From positions 15,414,501 through 15,478,500 of the forward strand of contig NC_079886.1 in the NCBI RefSeq assembly GCF_029227915.1: 64,000 nt of DNA, written 5' to 3'. The DNA is from Hydractinia symbiolongicarpus (taxonomy: Eukaryota; Cnidaria; Hydrozoa; Anthoathecata; Hydractiniidae). The notes beneath the pieces were generated by a model. The model had not been told where the DNA came from. It saw nothing but the letters and a program-made list of their open reading frames with translations, and searched no databases. Made by a program: the position numbers and the translations under genes. Numbering within the stretch: the stretch's first letter is position 1; the number at the start of each line of letters is the position of its first letter. Below, in pieces: positions 35,449 to 44,976 of the stretch.

Positions 35449-36177
35449 TCTATATAATAATACGCTAAGTGTGTCCGTCTGTCTGTGACAGGCAAAATGG
35501 ATGTCTCCGAAAAGTTATATCCATTTTGCTAGCGGGTTTACTTTGTTTACATCACGTGACCAAAATGGAGCAACTTGATTTGCTGAAATAATTTTAACGG
35601 CCTTCTTTACAAAAATGAACGAAAAAAACAACAAGAACGGCCCCTTCGTCTTAAAAAAGTGCAAAAAGTAATTCAGAGAAAGAAAGGTCTAAGAAGTGAT
35701 GTGAGAAGTAGTAGCTAGAGCTAGAAGTAAAGTAGTTAAGTTAGAAGTAAAAAATAGAAAAGGCTAGAGTTTAAAGTGGATTTGAAATCACAAATAGTAA
35801 GAACTTTGGTGTTTTTAAACGTTTAGTCTTTATGTCGCTGGAGCAAGCAGACTCGCATTTTTCAGGAAAAAGCCACTTAAAAGCCTCAAATTCTTAAAGT
35901 TCTTTATTTTACTGCTTTTAACCTAGCCACTATATTTGTTTATATTTTGTTGCATAATTAATGTTATTTCAGTCCGATTTATTATGGTAAGAAATAATTT
36001 CAACAGTATTGTGTTGATTCCTATGTTAAAGTTTAAGGTAAATAATTTAAATTACATTCGAGCAAAACACCTACCTTCGTGTTGATAGCTATGAAGATTT
36101 AGCTGACCATTTGAATGCACGAGGTGAAGAGTGAGGCCTTCAACCAGGTCGTATTGTTGTTCTACCTTCAAGTTTTC
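35449..36177 (+). mobile_element. Helitron chain, unit 6, truncated, probably from the autonomous element
   Basis: Starts TCTATATAATAATACGCTAAG directly after unit 5. Its first 510 bases match the 5' part of unit 3 (GCGGGTTTACTTTGTTTACA, ACATCACGTGACC). Homology to unit 3 stops near 35963. A Helitron Rep-protein fragment follows at 36000-36177 in the same orientation. No 3' hairpin/CTAG was found. Unit 6 is therefore best read as the 5' end of an autonomous Helitron that is cut off within the Rep gene. Confidence 0.65.
36000..36177 (+). pseudogene. Helitron Rep protein fragment (Helitron_like_N region)
   Basis: The plus strand reads QQYCVDSYVKV in one part, and YLRVDSYEDLADHLNARGEE, a TGA stop, then GLQPGRIVVLPSSFQG in the same frame. 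These match the start of the Rep/helicase protein of animal Helitrons, which typically has a QxxVDxYVK motif followed by a GRRVILPSSFxGS motif. Only about 60 residues remain; the HUH nuclease and helicase are absent. Its position at the end of the Helitron chain links the chain to an autonomous source. Confidence 0.7.
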
Positions 36178-36600
36178 AAGGATTGTTGTAAAAGAAATTG
36201 TAATAAGCACTGCAAACAAGCTTGTCCGTATGGTTCGTATTGCTCGATTCCTAAATTTCTTTATTTAGGCAGAGGCGTGCCGTCAGTAATTAAAACCAGA
36301 AGCAATGGGATCGTATCATTGAGGTCAAAAGTTGTACCAAGTGGAGAAGGAGCTAAATTACTTTACATGCAGTGGTACCCTGAATCAACGATTGCCAGTG
36401 AAAGTGTGTTTGGAGTCGATCCACTTTTCAATTCACCAAGCCTTTTATCAAAAAGAATGCGAGAATTTGAAAGCCGCTACAGTATTTCTGACCTTTTTGG
36501 ATCTCTAACGAATGAAACAATAGACAATTTCGGAGAAGCTCTTCTGTATTTTATTACCTTAACACGTACATTACAACTAAGGATTACATTATAACTATAA
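36178..36600 (+). other. Open frame of unknown origin next to the Rep fragment
   Basis: A plus-strand frame runs to TAA near 36594. It holds a Cys-rich patch (DCCKRNCNKHCKQACPYG) and then VPSVIKTRSNGIVSLRSKVV and SLLSKRMREFESRYSISDLF. Its part upstream of 36177 is an out-of-frame reading of the Helitron Rep fragment, so the ATG at 36115 is not a real start. TTTCTTTATTTAG near 36268 could be a splice acceptor. I do not recognise the protein; it may be one exon of a lost gene or transposon. Confidence 0.3.
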
Positions 36601-36671
36601 CTTCCGTGAATTGCATTTCCAAAACGACACGCCAGTTAAAAGAAGTCTTTTCTTTAGTAGAAACAATACAA

Positions 36672-37342
36672 TACTTTATTCGGAGAAACTTTCGCGGGAG
36701 AAACTTTCGCGAATTTTGCGTTATTTAACCTTTTTCGCGAAACTTTGTCTCGCGAAACTTTCAAAAATGGCCATTCGCGAAAGTTTATTCAGTACAAACT
36801 TTCTAAATTGTCGATTCGCAAAAGTTTATTCACTAAAAAAATTTAAAAGTTATTTCTTGACTCGCCCTCACTTGTCACAACTGGCGCTGGGAGCGAGATT
36901 GGAATAAACTTAGAAATAAACAAAAGCGATGATGTTTCAAATGTATATGTATGGCTTATAACCGAGTTACTGTCAAAAAGGCGATGACGACGATGTGTGG
37001 GAGCCGGAAGAAGACGAGCCTAGAAATGTGTTTGATCTGTTTTGTGATTTTTACGATGAACCCAATTTGTAAATAGAAGTTTTTACATACTATTAGAAAG
37101 AAAATTACATTGGTAAAAAACACTTTTCTATCATAAGAAATATAGGTCACTTTTTTTATAAGAACATAAAAAATCACGAATCGCGAAATTTTATCTCGCC
37201 AAAACTTTCCAATTTCAGATTTTGCAAAAGTTTATCTGGCGAAAATGTTTTAATTTGTAGATTCAGGAAAATTTATCCAAAAAATTTCGCGAGTTTTTGG
37301 ACTCGCGAAATGTTTCTCTCGCGAAATTTCTCCGAATAAGTT
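36672..37342 (+). mobile_element. MITE family 1, copy 1
   Basis: About 670 bp with terminal inverted repeats ACTTTATTCGGAGAAACTTT and its near-complement AAATTTCTCCGAATAAGT. Many TTTCGCGAA motifs inside. A second copy in opposite orientation lies at 57393-58012. The shared interior includes TGGCTTATAACCGAGTTACT. No transposase. The frames in both copies are shadows of the repeat. Confidence 0.8.
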
Positions 37343-37383
37343 CAAAAAAATGATCAAAGAAACTCGAGAAAGTAAGATTATAC

Positions 37384-37868
37384 CTCTTGTTGCCAGTGAA
37401 TCTTCATACTTCAGAAGATTTGATTGTACTATTACTATGTTTGTATCGTTGAAGTTCGCTTGAGTTCGAAAGATCCCAAATTGTGGGGATGGAACATCTA
37501 TATGTTGAGCGTTTACAGAATTTTTTTCTTCTACTGTGTAAAGTGTTCCTTTAACAGCCTGTGACAAAGACTGGAAGGTACCGTCCTCGTTCGGAAACTC
37601 AGAACTACCGAAATCTTCTGTAAGGTATACTGTATCTGCCTGAAGCTATAACATAATTTGAGTATGTTAGAGGAAGGTTAAATTTAGTTAGTGGATGTAA
37701 GCCACATTAGATGACAGATTAATATACCTTAAATATCATTGCGAGTCTTTCAACTGTTACCTGCGATTTTCTTAACGTTCTATCCATGCCTCTTTCACCA
37801 TCAATACGAAAGGTAAACGTTGGATCCATGGCTTCATCAGACTGTGTTGTGTTGGAACAATGTGCCAT
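37384..37868 (-). CDS. Partial two-exon gene, unrecognised protein
   Basis: Exon A (37868-37728) starts MAHCSNTTQSDEAMDPTFTF and reads through RIDGERGMDRTLRKSQVTVE to RLAMIFK. It stops at donor AAG/GTATAT. Exon B (37645-37384) begins after TTATAG and reads LQADTVYLTEDFGSSEFPNE, then GTLYTVEEKNSVNAQHIDVP, then NLLKYEDSLATR. It ends at donor AG/GTATAA (37383). Joining keeps one frame. Within about 40 bases of this last donor lies the edge of MITE copy 1, so the remaining exons are downstream of it or lost. An alternative upstream ATG at 37913 is in frame. I do not recognise the family; it may be a host gene or a transposon ORF. Confidence 0.5.
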
Positions 37869-37913
37869 GATGCGCCTTTTATTGGCAGAATTCGCGTGGA
37901 TTCCCGACAACAA

Positions 37914-39113
37914 TTAAGACAAAGAACACTAACGCCTTATATGGTGTGCCGTGGGGCGGAATATTGTTTGTTGTGTTAGGCCCAGTGCTTGGCTAGAATA
38001 CCTTCAGACAGTGTCTGGTGAAATAATGAGACACAGGAAAGAAAGGACAATGCAGAAATACACGTCAAGATAAAAATATAACAAAATGAAAATAAAAAAA
38101 AATAAAAAATGTCGAATTAAAGAATACAGAAAGTTGAAAAATATATTGAAAAAAATCAAAAATTCGAAATTGAAAAATCCAAAATTGAATGGCCCTTTGG
38201 GTACACGCATTGTAAACACACAACAAGAAGCCCTGGGGGCTCTAAGAATTTCCGCTCGCTACCAAAATATTTGATGACAACCTGTTAATTCGTTGTGTTA
38301 TTGTGCCAAACATTCGAAGGGGTTTGGTGCATAAAGCTCTGAAGATAAAGCACGCAAGTGACATTATATCTTACAACAAACGCAAAAAAAAGAAACGTGT
38401 CATAATAAACTCACATTTTAAAAGAAATTGCTAATAAAAAATACAGCCTATCATTCATGGTTGAAAGTCTTGCGATTGAAACGTTTATGGTCTTAAACGG
38501 CATTTAGTTGACAAAAAATTTAAATTTTGATGTCACCATCATGTTCAGCATACTTTTTTTGTTAACTGTACCAAATTTTGTCAAAAATAAAGTAGTTTTA
38601 ATTTTTGGACCAATTTTGGCCTAAAATGACATTTAGGCAACAAGAAATCAAAATTTTGGTGTCACCATTATGTTCAGCATACTTTTTTTGTTACCTGTGC
38701 CAAATTTTGTCGAAAACAAATACGAATTTTGGCCTGAAACGTCATTTAGATGACTTCCCAGTACTTAGGGAGCTTGACCATTTGGGACAGGGTTAGTTAG
38801 TTAGTCAGTTATACCAATACTACCTCCTCTCAGAGGAACGTGAAATCCCAGGGTCGATTTTTTCTCAAAAAATGCTCCGAAAGAAAAAAACGACGGTTTT
38901 AAAGAATTTCCTACGCCTTCGGGCGCGGAAATTCAATTAATAAATTTGCAGATTTGATAAATCGATGGTCTGAGATTTTTAAAGTCTTTTCTAAGAAATC
39001 TTAGAAAAATATTTAGTGATATTTTGAGTGAGTTCAAGAAAGATTTTCAGGCAAATTAGGCACTCAAGGAAAACTGATAATTAATTAGTCAGTAACAGAA
39101 TAGTTAGCTGTTT
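37914..39113. other. Non-coding, with a ~120-bp tandem repeat and SINE-tail homology
   Basis: Holds two imperfect copies of a roughly 120-bp unit (about 38495-38620 and 38626-38745) that share GTTCAGCATACTTTTTTTGTTA. At 38783-38830, GACCATTTGGGACA and CCAATACTACCTCCTC match the body of the SINE at 11700-11885. No gene seen. Confidence 0.55.
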
Positions 39114-39114
39114 T

Positions 39115-39240
39115 CAATGGCACGGTAGCTTAGTGGTTATAGCTTTGTCATTTTGTGCAGGAGAAGAGGATTCAATTCTCCTTGGCGCAATTTCTCTGAC
39201 ATGGCTTGAGTTAAACCAAGCCATGTGAGGGAAATTGGGG
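39115..39240 (+). mobile_element. tRNA-derived SINE
   Basis: GGCACGGTAGCTTAGTGGTTA gives an A box and GGATTCAATTCTCC a B-box-like stretch 30-odd bases later, with a short stem CATGGCTTGAGTTAAACCAAGCCATG just downstream. Stem pairing does not fit a working tRNA, so this is a SINE head. Confidence 0.55.
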
Positions 39241-39632
39241 AGAAGGCACACTGCGTAGGCTGTTGATGTTGCAGGGAGGTGTCTGGTAGAGCGCATTAAA
39301 TACTCATACAGTGCATACAGTATAATTAGCCGCTCATACAACTATTTATACGATAGATATTTTTTAACTTACATTTCCACACCTTTCTTCCTTAGTGATC
39401 TTCCCATAGCCATCTATATATTTATATAGATCCACATAAAGTTGTGCTTCAATTAAAACCGAAAAAAGGAACAAGAAACGATTGTGCAAAGTTATTAATT
39501 TTACTATAACAAGCAGTATGTCGTATTATTGAATAACAACACTATTCTGATTTCAAGAAAAAACATGGAAAAGACGCAGTTAGCTGTAAAGGACACAAAA
39601 AAGTTTTTAACGGCTTATTACACTAAAGGCGG

Positions 39633-40230
39633 TGATACACGATCCTCGAATTCGACAAAATGGATCGTGTATCATGTAAAAATTGTATGTTTTTGGCATG
39701 TTCAGACTTGTCGAATTCGATTTTTAAAAAGTTGGACTGGTTTAACTTTTTCGATTAATGGAAAGGTTTTTAACCAATTAAAATACTTAAAATATGTACA
39801 TCAAATGTGTGTTCAGAAAAATGTGAGTTTCCATATGAAAAATAAACATTAAGACCCCGTTTACACGCATTTTTTCATGCCGGCATGAAACTCCTGCCGG
39901 CATGAGTTCATTTTGGTGTCTTCAGGAAACCTTATTACTGTTTACATGTCAAAGCCGACATGAAATTTCATGCCGCCATGATTTCATGTCGGGGCTTTTT
40001 GAGCATGATATTACCGTGTGAACGCAAAATCTGTTTCATATCGGTACTGCATAAAGACGCTGAATGACAAAGAAATCAAAAGTTATATGTTCGTTTATTC
40101 AAGAAATTTTTTTTTTTATCAGTATCATGGCCAGTATGTATTGGAGAATAAATTTCATGAAATGAAACTCATTTCATGCCGACAGGAACGACTTGTGTGC
40201 ACCGAAAAAATTTCATGCCGGCAAAACAGC
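39633..40230. mobile_element. Palindrome-rich non-autonomous element
   Basis: A hairpin at about 39633-39674 (TGATACACGATCC ... GGATCGTGTATCA) is followed from 39851 by a segment that opens CCCCGTTTACACGCA. That segment repeats CATGCCGGCATG-like palindromes up to about 40220. No protein signature. Ends are not defined, so limits are approximate; there may be two adjacent elements. Confidence 0.45.
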
Positions 40231-40329
40231 CTCTAACATACGACGTTTAAAAACATCATGGCTTCAAAAAAAGATAAAAGAGAATTTAACGAGATTTTTT
40301 ATCAGTGAATGGATGTTGGAAGAAGCGCT

Positions 40330-40470
40330 CTGGAGCTTATTAGCAGAAGACATCCAAAGAAAATTAAAATAATCTTCCTGCTCTAACAGATATTCGTGTA
40401 ATAACATATCACACACCCCTAAATCAGGTCTTTTCTGCAGCATTTTTTCATACACATACAACATTTCTAA
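40330..40470 (-). pseudogene. Possible PIF/Harbinger transposase fragment
   Basis: The minus strand reads VCDMLLHEYLLEQEDYFNFL and WMSSANKLQSASSNIHSLIK. The pattern (LLxEL...DxxxYFNFLRMSxxxFxxLLxxVxxxIxK) resembles the N-terminal helices of PIF/Harbinger nucleases. Only about 40 residues, so this is tentative. Confidence 0.3.
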
Positions 40471-40489
40471 TATTTTCTTAAGTATTTAG

Positions 40490-41075
40490 TTGCTGAAATA
40501 ATAACTGCAACAGCAGCGAGTTCAACTTCGCTCTATGAAGAAAAATATCAAAAATCTGTGGCACGGCTGCTGATTGAAAATTCATGATGCCTAAGATAAT
40601 TTCAAAGACCAGATACGCTGGCCTGGAATATCCCGTAAAATCTTGACAATTGTTTAGTTTTTGTAATATTTAGTTAGCATCAAATCAGGTAAAAAAATGG
40701 TTTACTGAAAGATTTGCTGCTTTTGTATTAAGGGGGTAATAAATTAAAGCTGCTTGTTTTAAAAAGGTGAATTTGTGGCTTAAAACTTTGCAGCACAACA
40801 ACACGTTGTTATACTCACATTATACCCTGAAAATCTCTTCATTAAAAGTTTATTTCAAAATACAAGTTTTTACTTTTATCCTTGAATGCTAAATCATTCA
40901 TTTTATGGTTCAGTATTTTTACACATTTGCCAAACTGATGGTTATTCAGAAACAATATTAGATCTTTTTCTACAGCTTGGAGGAAAAAATATCCAAGTCT
41001 ACAGTGATGGCCACGCTTCGATGATCACACTGTTTTTTTAAAAATAATACACAAGTAAAAGATCAAAATAGCAAA
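40490..41075. other. Non-coding, no feature recognised
   Basis: AT-rich DNA between the Harbinger-like scrap and the next MITE; neither strand carries a family-like frame. Confidence 0.5.
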
Positions 41076-41077
41076 TA

Positions 41078-41514
41078 CAGTTCACGTCCGTTAATTCGAA
41101 CACGCTAGGGACTAAATTATTTGTTTGAATTAACGAATGTTCGAATTATCGGAAGTTCAGAAAAAACAAGAATTTTAATGAACGTTTAAAGGTTTTATGC
41201 TAATATAACTTTATTGCAACTTTACTACAACTTTTTATAAAAATCTTTTAACGTTGTTTGCTTCGAGATGGGCAAGTCTCCAAATTCCTTGTAAACTTCA
41301 TTTTATTGGAAATGTCAATTTAATCGATAAATTGAAAGAAAGATGCCACCGTTGATGCAATAAAAATAAAAATAAAACGTTTTTTTCGAAATGTTCGAAT
41401 TAGCGGAGTTCGAATTAAGCAGCTCAAAGACTTTATTAAACCAAACTCAAGGGACTTAACGAAATAACGGAAAGTTCGAATTAAGCGGCATTCGAATTAC
41501 CGGATGTCTACTGT
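41078..41514. mobile_element. Tigger/pogo-like MITE with TA target duplication
   Basis: The ends CAGTTCACGTCCGTTAATTC and (reverse complement of the right end) CAGTAGACATCCGGTAATTC form terminal inverted repeats. Both ends are flanked by TA. Many GTTCGAATTA repeats inside. Length 437 bp, non-coding. The CAGT ends and TA duplication fit the Tc1/mariner superfamily (pogo/Tigger type). Confidence 0.75.
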
Positions 41515-42174
41515 ATGGTATTAGTTGAATAGCATACATACAATACCTGACTTTTTTCTTCTTCTAATTCTTCTTGGATTTTTTCTACTTTTCGCGACCC
41601 TGTACCGTGTAGTCACCGTAATACCGAGAGCGTCAGGAACCCGGGCTATTAGTTGAATAACACGACAAAAATATTTTTATTTTTATTACTGAACTTAGTA
41701 AACTAATTCATGAGTAAAGATAAAGAAAATAAAGGCTTGTAAACAAAGCTGAAACCGCCATATTGCACGTTCGATTTGTTGTTGAAAGTTTCCGGTCTGT
41801 CTATTTATCAAAATAAAATAAAATATTCTTGGTTATCTTGGGTTAAAGGTCTTATTTTTAAGGTTTATTGGTATGTACATCTCAAACTTGCTTCTTTTTT
41901 ACCCACACAGCCATAAAACTTTGTAAAAATGTTGCTAGGAAGGAATATGAATATTTATTTATGAATCATAATTATTTGTGTGTCGTTATAGTAGTTATTT
42001 TATTAGATTTTGGGATTTAGACGTTCCTTAATTTTTGCTACCTTGCCCAAAATTTATTTTGTGGCTGCCACAATAAAGTTTTTTGTTCGCCTCTCCTTTA
42101 ATGCTCATTATAATTTACACAAATCGAATTCGATTAATTGGATCGTTTATTGTCGCCTTAAGCGTAGCGTCAAT
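41515..42174. other. Non-coding flank of Polinton B
   Basis: No gene; a 250-bp reading frame at 42010 runs into the Polinton end and is not protein-like. The target duplication TACCCT occupies 42175-42180. Confidence 0.5.
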
Positions 42175-42180
42175 TACCCT

Positions 42181-42552
42181 AGAGATAGAGAAATGTATGT
42201 TCTAGCACAGCCCCTAAAACGCACCCGCTCACGCCCACAACAAATCCGGCACAATCCCTAATATCCACCGCCTAGCCAAGACCTAGTCCCTATTATTCAA
42301 TTGTGTGTGACGTCATAGGTAGAATAAGAGGTCCAAAAATTTCTAACACATTTCCTTAATAATCAACGCGCATATCAAGGGTAATTCCCTATCATACAAA
42401 AATGATTAGGGTAATTCCCTAAAAAGAGGGAAATAACTGTGTTAGTATTGACCGTTATGAAATCGTCGGACAAATGCTAAAATCCATACAATAAAGAGAA
42501 TGAATACACATAGCGTGAAACAATTACGTGATATTGCAAAAATCCGTGGACT
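42181..42552 (+). repeat. Polinton B left terminal inverted repeat
   Basis: About 90 percent similar to the right repeat with one indel-rich stretch at 42405-42435. It holds TGACGTCA at 42308-42315, two copies of AGGGTAATTCCCT (42378 and 42408) and several CCTAATA-like motifs. It includes the ATG and first 15-18 codons of the DUF4116-like gene. Confidence 0.85.
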
Positions 42553-43618
42553 ATGTAGGGGTGTTCAAGGGATGCGCAAGAAGGATCTGCTTCAACATCT
42601 CAAGAATGATATCGCAAACCAGGAACATTGGATCAAAAATGTTGAGGATAAGTTCTATATGATCGCATTTATCCCAGACCGCTTCAAGACCCAAGACATG
42701 TATAATGAGGTCATTGCAAAGGAGCCCTTGATGCTACCGCTTGTCCCGGACCGTTTTAAAACGCAAGACATGTGCAACAAAGCTGTTGAGGAGGATTCTG
42801 ATATGTTCAGGTATGTGCCCGATCAATTCGAGACGCAACACATGTGCAACAAGGTCGTTGAACACAATCCACCAATGTTCAAGTATATATACGATCATTT
42901 CAAGACGCAAGACATGTGCAATAAAGCTGTAGAAGGAGAGCATATGATGCTCAGCTATGTCCCGGACCATTTCAACACGCAAGACATGTGTAGGAAGGCT
43001 GTTGAAAAGGATTCCTGGGCGCTCATGTATAATCCCCAATAAGTGCCAAGACATGTGTAATGGGGTTATTGAAAGGTCTGTCTACCTATTCGAATATATA
43101 CCGGATGGGTTTGTTACCCAGGGCATGCTATCAAATAGGAAAAGCAAACTCAAATGGCGAAAAGAATATCGCCAGAGGAAAGCCGAAAAGGATAGAATTA
43201 AGGAGGAGTTAGCTCCAATAACATGGCATCCGGATAGGGTCATCGATTGGTGCTTTTCGGAGGATGAAAAGGCAGATCTTGAAAAGGTATGAGGTTTGGC
43301 TTCGTGATAGTACTACTAATAAAGATGAGTTTCAAGACGCAGGACATGTGCAATAAGGCTGTTGAACAAAATACCTGGGTGCTAAAATATGTACCGGATA
43401 ATTCCAGGACGCAGGACATGTGCAGCAAGGCTGTTGAAAAAGATTACGGGGTACTCCAATATGTATCGGATCAATTCGGGACGCAAGACATGTGGAATGG
43501 GGTTGTTGAAAAGGATCCCAACACGTTCAGGAACGTGCCTGATCGGTTCGTGACGCAAGGCATGTGCAATAAAGCCGTTGAAAATTATCCCTTTATGCTT
43601 AAATATATGTAGGTGAAA
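42500..43618 (+). pseudogene. SAP-like N-terminus plus DUF4116-type repeats
   Basis: Opens MNTHSVKQLRDIAKIRGL, a SAP-like helix pair, and continues with about eleven 26-residue repeats of the form DRFKTQDMCNKAVEKDPxML. The repeats match DUF4116, a domain of unknown function known from giant viruses and related elements. The first frame stops at TAA 43040; the reading then changes frame (QDMCNGVIERSVYLFEYIPD), carries a long charged stretch (RKEYRQRKAEKDRIKEEL), and resumes repeats in another frame to about 43612. So at least two frameshifts. It is the first gene after the left repeat. A role in DNA or host protein binding is only inference from the SAP-like start. Confidence 0.75.
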
Positions 43619-43699
43619 TCTTTGGACCTTGTTGGAATGTATATAAATGGTACTCTGTTAGTGGTGCTCTGTAGAACTATGTGACACCGTCAGGTGCCC

Positions 43700-43994
43700 C
43701 ATGAGATACAACCGTCCACAGGTGAGTACAAAGCATACAGCAAAATCGGGCTTTTTTCATGTGATGGAAAACAGGGCTGCCCATATGAGCGATGGTGGTG
43801 AGTATGTATACGAGAGCTACCTTTGTGGGGATGCATGCTGCCTGGCTTACGTGGAAGAGCGGAAGGTGTATGACAGCGCGTATGAAATATCGTTGTGGTT
43901 GTTGAAAAGGAGTTATAAAGGAGGGCCTGTACCGGATTGGAGACGCCTCGAAAGATTTGGGGGTGACTTGACGCAAAAGGAATTCCTAGCATAA
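43700..43994 (+). pseudogene. Polinton B unrecognised protein, possibly the end of the DUF4116-like gene
   Basis: A frame (97 codons) with the stretches SGFFHVMENRAAHMSDGGEY, YLCGDACCLAYVEERKVYD and LKRSYKGGPVPDWRRLERFG. It lacks a family I recognise. Close spacing and same direction as the repeat gene suggest it may be its continuation or the next gene of a cluster. Confidence 0.4.
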
Positions 43995-44032
43995 ATGGGG
44001 TGACCCGGTATAACGCCAATGCAGTACCGGCA

Positions 44033-44358
44033 ATGAGCCTTGATATTGAAGAGTACCCGATTGGGTTGCGAAGTATCGTAAAATATGGAATAAAATCGAG
44101 GAGTTAATATCTGAGAAATTGACGACAGACCCTGTAAAAAAGGACGGCTATGTGAATGCTAAGCTCAAAATCTATGATGAGGTGATTACAACCAAATTCC
44201 ACGGTTTGCCAGTATCCTATAATGAGCCCTGCCAGCCCAGCACCATCTTGGCTATTTCATCAGTATATGTGCAAGGCAAAAACCACTACACACAGGTACA
44301 TATAACGGAATGCCGGTACAAGGACTTTAAAAAAGAATGGCTGTTATGTGAGGATTAA
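44033..44358 (+). pseudogene. Polinton B small conserved protein, one-base frameshift near start
   Basis: ATG 44033 reads MSLDIEEYP, then a one-base shift gives DWVAKYRKIWNKIEELISEK and LTTDPVKKDGYVNAKLKIYD. The main frame then runs ITTKFHGLPVSYNEPCQPST and GKNHYTQVHITECRYKDFKK to TAA at 44356. I recall comparable small proteins in cnidarian Polintons but know of no function. Confidence 0.55.
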
Positions 44359-44412
44359 AAAACCATATATTTTATAGGTCATACAGGGCCTATAAAATAT
44401 AAAGGCATATAT

Positions 44413-44940
44413 TCAGGCAGAGACTCTACATAGTGTTTGCAGATTGCACAGATTGAAGTTTTTTAAAATTTCGTCCTTGCCTTCTTCTCTGCTTTTGGCA
44501 ACCAACTGGGCTCTCTCCTGTTCGTTGATAGCATTTACGATTCTATTAAAGCGCTGCCGCATCTGTTCTTTCAGCAACATGTACCTTTCTTTTTCCCGGA
44601 TAATCAGACTATACTCGTAGTCGCTAATAACGCCATTCTCCATTGCCTTGCTGATCAGGTCAACAATCGAGTTTAATTTCGCCTCCGCGAGTAGCCTGAT
44701 GCCTTCGTGTTTTTTGGATTTAACACGTAACCGTTTAGAGGCGTTCCGGAGACCAGCCTGACCTATTCCAGCGGCAATCGCGAGTCCTCCCATGGCACAA
44801 GCCAAGGGTACCGACGTGTTTACACTTACGCCAAGCATACCATTATCGCAGAAACGCACCCAGGTCCCGTGCATCTTCAGCTTCTTTGCGAGTCTAATAC
44901 GCTCCTTTATTTCATCCCGGAGATATTGCTCTATTTCTTC
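44413..44940 (-). pseudogene. Polinton B helical membrane-associated protein
   Basis: The frame reads KIEEIEQYLRDEIKERIRLA upstream of the first ATG (44874). It continues to NTSVPLACAMGGLAIAAGIG (a hydrophobic segment), then RVKSKKHEGIRLLAEAKLNS and VISDYEYSLIIREKERYMLL, a helical C-terminus. TAG at 44938-44940, just before KIEE, suggests the original start lies further upstream and is lost, or that this is a splice acceptor. Similar proteins with IRLLAEAKLN and ISDxEYxLI motifs are common in cnidarian Polintons. Function unknown. Confidence 0.55.
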
Positions 44941-44976
44941 TATTTTCTAAGTTTAAAGACTTGTCCTTCATCCTGA

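Noticed and set aside
39851-40220. CATGCCGGCATG repeats as a CRISPR-like array
   Set aside because: Spacing is irregular, the repeats are palindromic and imperfect, and the window is eukaryotic; a MITE is more likely.
43677-44019. Minus-strand frames opposite the Polinton B region at 43.7-44.0 kb
   Set aside because: Their translations carry no motif, while the plus strand continues the gene cluster.
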